A DNA stretch of 64,000 nucleotides from Pseudomonas allokribbensis (GTDB lineage: Bacteria > Pseudomonadota > Gammaproteobacteria > Pseudomonadales > Pseudomonadaceae), in contig NZ_CP062252.1 of the NCBI RefSeq assembly GCF_014863605.1, positions 3,729,001-3,793,000 of the forward strand, in the 5' to 3' direction. The position numbers were made by a program, and so were the translations under genes. Under the pieces are notes generated by a model that saw nothing but the letters and a program-made list of their open reading frames with translations, had not been told where the DNA came from and did not search any database. Shown here piece after piece: positions 60,455-64,000 of this stretch; the first letter of the stretch is position 1; every line of letters starts with the position of its first letter.

Positions 60455-62188
60455 ATGGCCGAACAGGGAGTTGAAATCGCACAAATATCTTTTTTTCTCG
60501 CAAGAGAAAATAAAACAGCCGACTCAATATTTGATCAAAAAAAAGACGTTTTAAAAAATCTATCAGCAAGAGAGTTTACGTTCTCAATCAATGGCACAGA
60601 TTGTCAATTTATATATTTTGAAACCTCGACGACAAAATCAAACCCACCATGGCTAAATTTCATCAACGAAAAACTTCCTTCAGGCGAGGGACTACTCTTT
60701 AGTGCAAAAAGCAAAAGCCCAAATGGGATTTTATTTTTAACCGTGAACGGTAGAGTTTTTGCTGCAACCTTTGGACGGAGTGCAGTAAGCTATCTTGATC
60801 GCGAGGCTTTCGAACCAGACTTTGGTATAAAAACAGCAATGAATATGTGTGGTAACGAAGAAATACGTCAGACAAAAAGTGAGAGCCACGCGATAACCCC
60901 AACACATATTGACAGGCAGGTGAATAAGCCGGTTGACTCCTTCGCTTTTGGACTCAGCGAAGCAGAAGACCTGCGGTATATTTCAGCCCATATGAAAGAT
61001 CACAAAAATATAACCCTTCAAGGTCGGAATAATTTAACAATAAAAATTATCGGAAAAGAGAAGCTAAACTGGCAGACACTAGTCGAGTATTGTGAGGATT
61101 TTTTACTGGCTTATGCTAGCAAGGAGTACACCAAGTTATTTCCCAATTACAAGCATTTTGACGAGGCAACGGAAACAGAAAATAACGCACTAGACGAGCT
61201 TTTAATCACTCAGTTGCGCTTAAAAAACACGAGCAATATTAGTCTTGGCATTCCAGAAGTCCTAATCGATCCGGATTATGGCTTTACCTATTCGAACCAT
61301 AAAAAAATCTCTGATAGGACTTATGCATACTTAGACATATGCCAAATTTTTGAACACATGGCATTTGACAAAATAACACCCGCAAAACTTAAATCAAAAT
61401 TTATTTATGCATACTCATATGAAGAAGATCAGGTGTTAGGGTACAAAAGATGGCCCCTGTACAACTGCCTATCTTTCGAGCAGAGCCTAGGAAGTAAATA
61501 TTTTGTATTAAGCGACGGAAAATGGCTTGAGGTAGATAATGACTTCTATACTGAAATAACCAACTTCACCAAAAATATACTCCATGAAGAGACAAGCGAG
61601 GAGATTTATAGAGGGATAGACATCAGTGATGACGTAAAAATGCAAAATAGAGAGAGCATATTTAACAAAAAAATATGTGCAATACGACCATCATGCGTAC
61701 TATTTGATCAAGCAAAGCTTCAAATCGGCTCAGGTCGTAAAGACAAAGAATTTTGCGACATTCTAGATCTTACCAACGCTAGTTTTATTCGAATCATCCA
61801 TTGCAAGCCATATAAAAACACCTGCTCAACAAACTACCTATTCTCACAGGCTCAATTCTACTGTCACGCATTTATTAACGATCAAACTTTCCTGAGCGAG
61901 ATTAGGGCTCACATAGGCTTGTCCAACAGTACAAAAAAATCAGAATACTTAGATTATATAAAATCAGATATAGCAGACATACATGGCAAGGACTATGTTA
62001 TTTGCCTTTGGCTGCTATATGATCAACGCTTGACTGCCCCCACTAAAACTGAAATACCACTAATGGCGCAATATGAGTTAAAACTGATGCATGAGCATTT
62101 GCGCAACATGTGTAAGTTTCGCGACGTCATAATAAGATTTATTCCAGTTATTAAGAAAAATTATGTCAAGGACATTTCCCATCAGTAA
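60455..62188 (+). CDS. TIGR04141/DUF6119-like sporadically distributed protein
   Basis: A 577-residue protein from strongly AT-rich DNA. Its general layout fits the TIGR04141 (DUF6119) family: an early FSINGTDCQFIYFETS region, then PPWLNFINEKLPSGEGLLFSA, shortened, with GRVFAATFGRSAVSYLD (the family's Gly-Arg box), FAFGLSEAEDLRY, and a C-terminal half with HCKPYKNTCSTNYLFSQAQ, shortened, and FRDVIIRFIPVI. The family is found patchily in bacteria, often among defence genes, and its activity is not established to my knowledge. GAGGGAG lies four bases before the ATG. It is the last gene of the island before hxcP. Confidence 0.75.
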   Translation: MAEQGVEIAQISFFLARENKTADSIFDQKKDVLKNLSAREFTFSINGTDCQFIYFETSTTKSNPPWLNFINEKLPSGEGLLFSAKSKSPNGILFLTVNGRVFAATFGRSAVSYLDREAFEPDFGIKTAMNMCGNEEIRQTKSESHAITPTHIDRQVNKPVDSFAFGLSEAEDLRYISAHMKDHKNITLQGRNNLTIKIIGKEKLNWQTLVEYCEDFLLAYASKEYTKLFPNYKHFDEATETENNALDELLITQLRLKNTSNISLGIPEVLIDPDYGFTYSNHKKISDRTYAYLDICQIFEHMAFDKITPAKLKSKFIYAYSYEEDQVLGYKRWPLYNCLSFEQSLGSKYFVLSDGKWLEVDNDFYTEITNFTKNILHEETSEEIYRGIDISDDVKMQNRESIFNKKICAIRPSCVLFDQAKLQIGSGRKDKEFCDILDLTNASFIRIIHCKPYKNTCSTNYLFSQAQFYCHAFINDQTFLSEIRAHIGLSNSTKKSEYLDYIKSDIADIHGKDYVICLWLLYDQRLTAPTKTEIPLMAQYELKLMHEHLRNMCKFRDVIIRFIPVIKKNYVKDISHQ

Positions 62189-62384
62189 GAGACTGAAGGA
62201 TTCGATCATTAGAAGTGACCGGAAGGTCGCTATTTACCGAATGCGGAGCCGCTATGAACTTCTGCTAGCCCGTTAGCGGTCGCTTCCGAGTGTCCGCTTA
62301 TGGCCGAAAGCGTTCAAGGTCATCCCCGGCGATCCATTACTTTCCACCTGCCTGAAACGCCAACATCACGCTCCCTCTTTAAAG

Positions 62385-62816
62385 TTACGGCCTAACCAAC
62401 CTAGGCATCTCCACCCCCTCCCCCAACCTCTCCACCCCCAACCGCACCCTCTCCCCACCCTGCTCAATCACCACCCCATCCCCCTCCACCGCCACTAACT
62501 TCACGCCAGGACTCACCCGTTCCCCCTGCAAAAAGCTCCTCGGCGGCCCATCGTTGAGGCTAAGTATCGCCACCGCTCCCCGACTCCCCGCCATCACGCC
62601 GCTGACCTTGATCTCCACCGGCGCCGTGCGATTGGAAAACCATTGCAACGCGGGGTTGTCGCTACGTGCAGCGAGCAGTTGCGGCGTGGCGGCCGGGGTG
62701 TGGGATTCGGCGGTGGTCAGGAGCAGGGATGACCAGGTGGCGATGCCGACCAGGGCGGCCAGCAGTGCGGCGGCCTGGATGATTTGGGGGGGTGAAAAGC
62801 GTGCGGTGAATCTCAT
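62385..62816 (-). CDS. hxcP: T2SS protein GspC (HxcP), short form without PDZ domain
   Basis: A 143-residue bitopic protein with one N-terminal membrane helix (AAALLAALVGIATWSSLLL) and a periplasmic homology region (VSGVMAGSRGAVAILSLNDG; FLQGERVSPGVKLVAVEGDGV). GspC usually has this HR domain plus a C-terminal PDZ or coiled-coil; here the protein ends after the HR. It links the platform to the secretin. AGGAG lies eight bases before the ATG. It is divergent from hxcU and lies just past the accessory island, so it is worth checking whether the end was lost on insertion. Confidence 0.82.
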   Translation of the reverse strand: MRFTARFSPPQIIQAAALLAALVGIATWSSLLLTTAESHTPAATPQLLAARSDNPALQWFSNRTAPVEIKVSGVMAGSRGAVAILSLNDGPPRSFLQGERVSPGVKLVAVEGDGVVIEQGGERVRLGVERLGEGVEMPRLVRP

Positions 62817-62949
62817 GGGCTGAATCTCCTTTTAGTCCCGGTGACCAGACTACGCGGCAATTCTCACGGTTTTATTTCACACGCCTTACATGTTGGCCGT
62901 GCAGGATGGTTTTTTGGGACGGGGCTGGACGCAAAGGAGTGCGCATTCG

Positions 62950-63402
62950 ATGAACCGGTGCAGGCAGCAGGGTTTTACGCTGATCGAGTTGATGGTGGTG
63001 CTGGTGATCATCGGCATCGCCAGTGCGGCGATCAGTCTGAGTATCAAGCCCGATCCGTTGCAGTTGCTGCGCAAGGATGCCGAGCGCGTGGCGCAGTTGC
63101 TGCAGATTGCGCAGGCCGAGGCTCGCGCCGATGGCCGGCCGATTGCGTGGTTGAGCGATGGCAAGGGGTTTCGGTTCAGTCGGCGCAGTGACAATGGCAA
63201 GGGCTTTGATCATTTTGATCGGGACCCGCAGTTGCGGCCGCGTCCCTGGCAGAGTCCGAAGCTGGAGGTGCGGGTGGAGCCGAAACAGAAGGTGGTGCTG
63301 AACGCGGAGTGGATCAATCCGCCGCTGCAGTTGACGCTGTCTGACGGGCTCAATCGGTTGAGTGTGCTGCGCGATGCTTCGGGCCGGATTAGCGTGCAAT
63401 GA
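62950..63402 (+). CDS. hxcU: T2SS minor pseudopilin GspH (HxcU)
   Basis: A 150-residue pseudopilin with a short leader ending QQG, then FTLIELMVVLVIIGIASAAI with Glu5. The body has GspH features (LLQIAQAEARADGRPIAWLSDG, shortened; DGLNRLSVLRDASGRISV). The ATG at 62950 is chosen because it gives a normal leader. It overlaps hxcW by ATGA. It builds the tip complex with GspI, GspJ and GspK. Confidence 0.9.
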   Translation: MNRCRQQGFTLIELMVVLVIIGIASAAISLSIKPDPLQLLRKDAERVAQLLQIAQAEARADGRPIAWLSDGKGFRFSRRSDNGKGFDHFDRDPQLRPRPWQSPKLEVRVEPKQKVVLNAEWINPPLQLTLSDGLNRLSVLRDASGRISVQ

Positions 63403-64000
63403 ACAGACAACAAGGTTTTACGCTGATCGAGGTGATGGTCGCGATTCTGTTGATGGCGGTGGTCAGTCTGATTGCCTGGAAGGGGCTGGACAGTGTCACC
63501 CGCGCCGACAGCCATTTGCAGGCCAGTGGCGAGCAGAGTGACAGTCTGTTACGGGCGTTGAATCAGATGCAGCGGGATGTGGAGATGCGCGCCGGGATCG
63601 AGCTGACGGAGCCGAAGAAGGTCGGCACCGAGGATGAACCGGCGACGGCCCCGCCTGCGCTTACGGTGCGCAGCAGTGACAGCAAGGGGTTTCGGCTGGA
63701 CATCATTCGGAGCGCGGCGGATCAGCCGGGGGCTTTGCAGCGGGTGCGCTGGTGGCTCAAGGGGGACACGTTGTATCGCGCGGTGGCGCCGGCGCGTAGT
63801 CGGTATCCGTTGCCGGCGCCGGCGGCTGGGGTGGCGGTGTTGGGTGAGGTGAGTGATTTGCAGGTGCGGGTTTGGGAGATGGACAAGGGGTGGCGGCAGT
63901 TGAGCGGGAATCGGCGGGAGGATCCGTTGGGGTTGGAGGTGCGGTTGACCCGGCAGACACCGCAAGGGTCGGAGAAGTACCGGCAAGTCATGGGACCCTT
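63399..64000 (+). CDS. hxcW: T2SS minor pseudopilin GspJ (HxcW), 3' end outside window
   Basis: The first 200 residues of a pseudopilin: leader MNRQQG, then FTLIEVMVAILLMAVVSLIAW, and the GspJ region SLLRALNQMQRDVEMRAG. The frame stays open to the end of the window. It starts inside the hxcU stop (ATGA). Coding-strand G content is high toward the end. It pairs with GspI in the pseudopilus tip. Confidence 0.9.
   Translation, partial: MNRQQGFTLIEVMVAILLMAVVSLIAWKGLDSVTRADSHLQASGEQSDSLLRALNQMQRDVEMRAGIELTEPKKVGTEDEPATAPPALTVRSSDSKGFRLDIIRSAADQPGALQRVRWWLKGDTLYRAVAPARSRYPLPAPAAGVAVLGEVSDLQVRVWEMDKGWRQLSGNRREDPLGLEVRLTRQTPQGSEKYRQVMGP

Noticed and set aside
62189-62384. Possible repeat or gene remnant between the TIGR04141-like gene and hxcP
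   Set aside because: 196 bases with no coding frame or clear repeat; no claim made.

Overview
The window looks like a chromosomal segment of a Pseudomonas of the fluorescens group. Coding DNA is GC-rich, many genes overlap by ATGA or GTGA, and several hallmarks are present: a LexA2-ImuA-ImuB-DnaE2 mutagenesis cassette, an Hxc-type type II secretion system (T2SS), DUF6124, GNA1162-type lipoproteins, and GATCGTTCCCACGC palindromic repeats. No rRNA, tRNA or CRISPR array was seen. The species is inferred from gene content only.

Layout. (1) 2-6504, plus strand: the end of a polyamine-type ABC importer operon (ATPase tail, two permeases, binding protein) running into two amidohydrolases and a flavin reductase-like protein, probably a catabolic unit for an amine or N-heterocycle. 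(2) 6544-8290, minus: a three-lipoprotein cassette (CsgG-like, DUF4810, GNA1162/DUF799). (3) 8579-14310, minus: lexA2-imuA-imuB-dnaE2, with a perfect LexA2 operator over the lexA2 ribosome-binding site and start codon. (4) 14349-17964: a LysR regulator divergent from an exported amidohydrolase, then a TorF-type putative porin. (5) 17987-25172, minus: a GntR-controlled operon with an AprA-like flavoprotein, an AprB-like ferredoxin, a binding protein carrying a NosL-like tail, permease, ATPase, a HEAT-repeat protein and DUF971. Its substrate is unknown. (6) 25250-29373: Gfo/Idh/MocA oxidoreductase, YfeX-like DyP peroxidase, AraC regulator and SphA-like outer-membrane protein. (7) 29629-30097: a PaaA2/ParE-like toxin-antitoxin pair.

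(8) 30147-52886 plus 62385-64000: a locus matching the Pseudomonas aeruginosa hxc-lapA-pdtA region. It contains a 4165-residue filamentous-haemagglutinin-like exoprotein, a DING/PstS-like protein, and T2SS genes hxcS-R-Q-Z-Y-X-T (minus), hxcV (plus), hxcP (minus), hxcU and hxcW (plus; the last runs off the window).

(9) 52887-62384: an accessory island of about 9.5 kb lying between hxcV and hxcP. It carries a putative membrane-active toxin with two paralogous membrane proteins (likely immunity), a multi-pass membrane protein, a DUF6124 gene behind a long structured-looking leader, two unrecognised genes, a SIR2-domain protein, a truncated integrase and a TIGR04141-like protein. Four copies of a roughly 45-bp hairpin repeat and a duplicated scrap of the hxcV 3' end mark it as a patchwork hotspot for conflict and defence genes. 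This island and the AprBA-like operon are the best candidates for undescribed systems.
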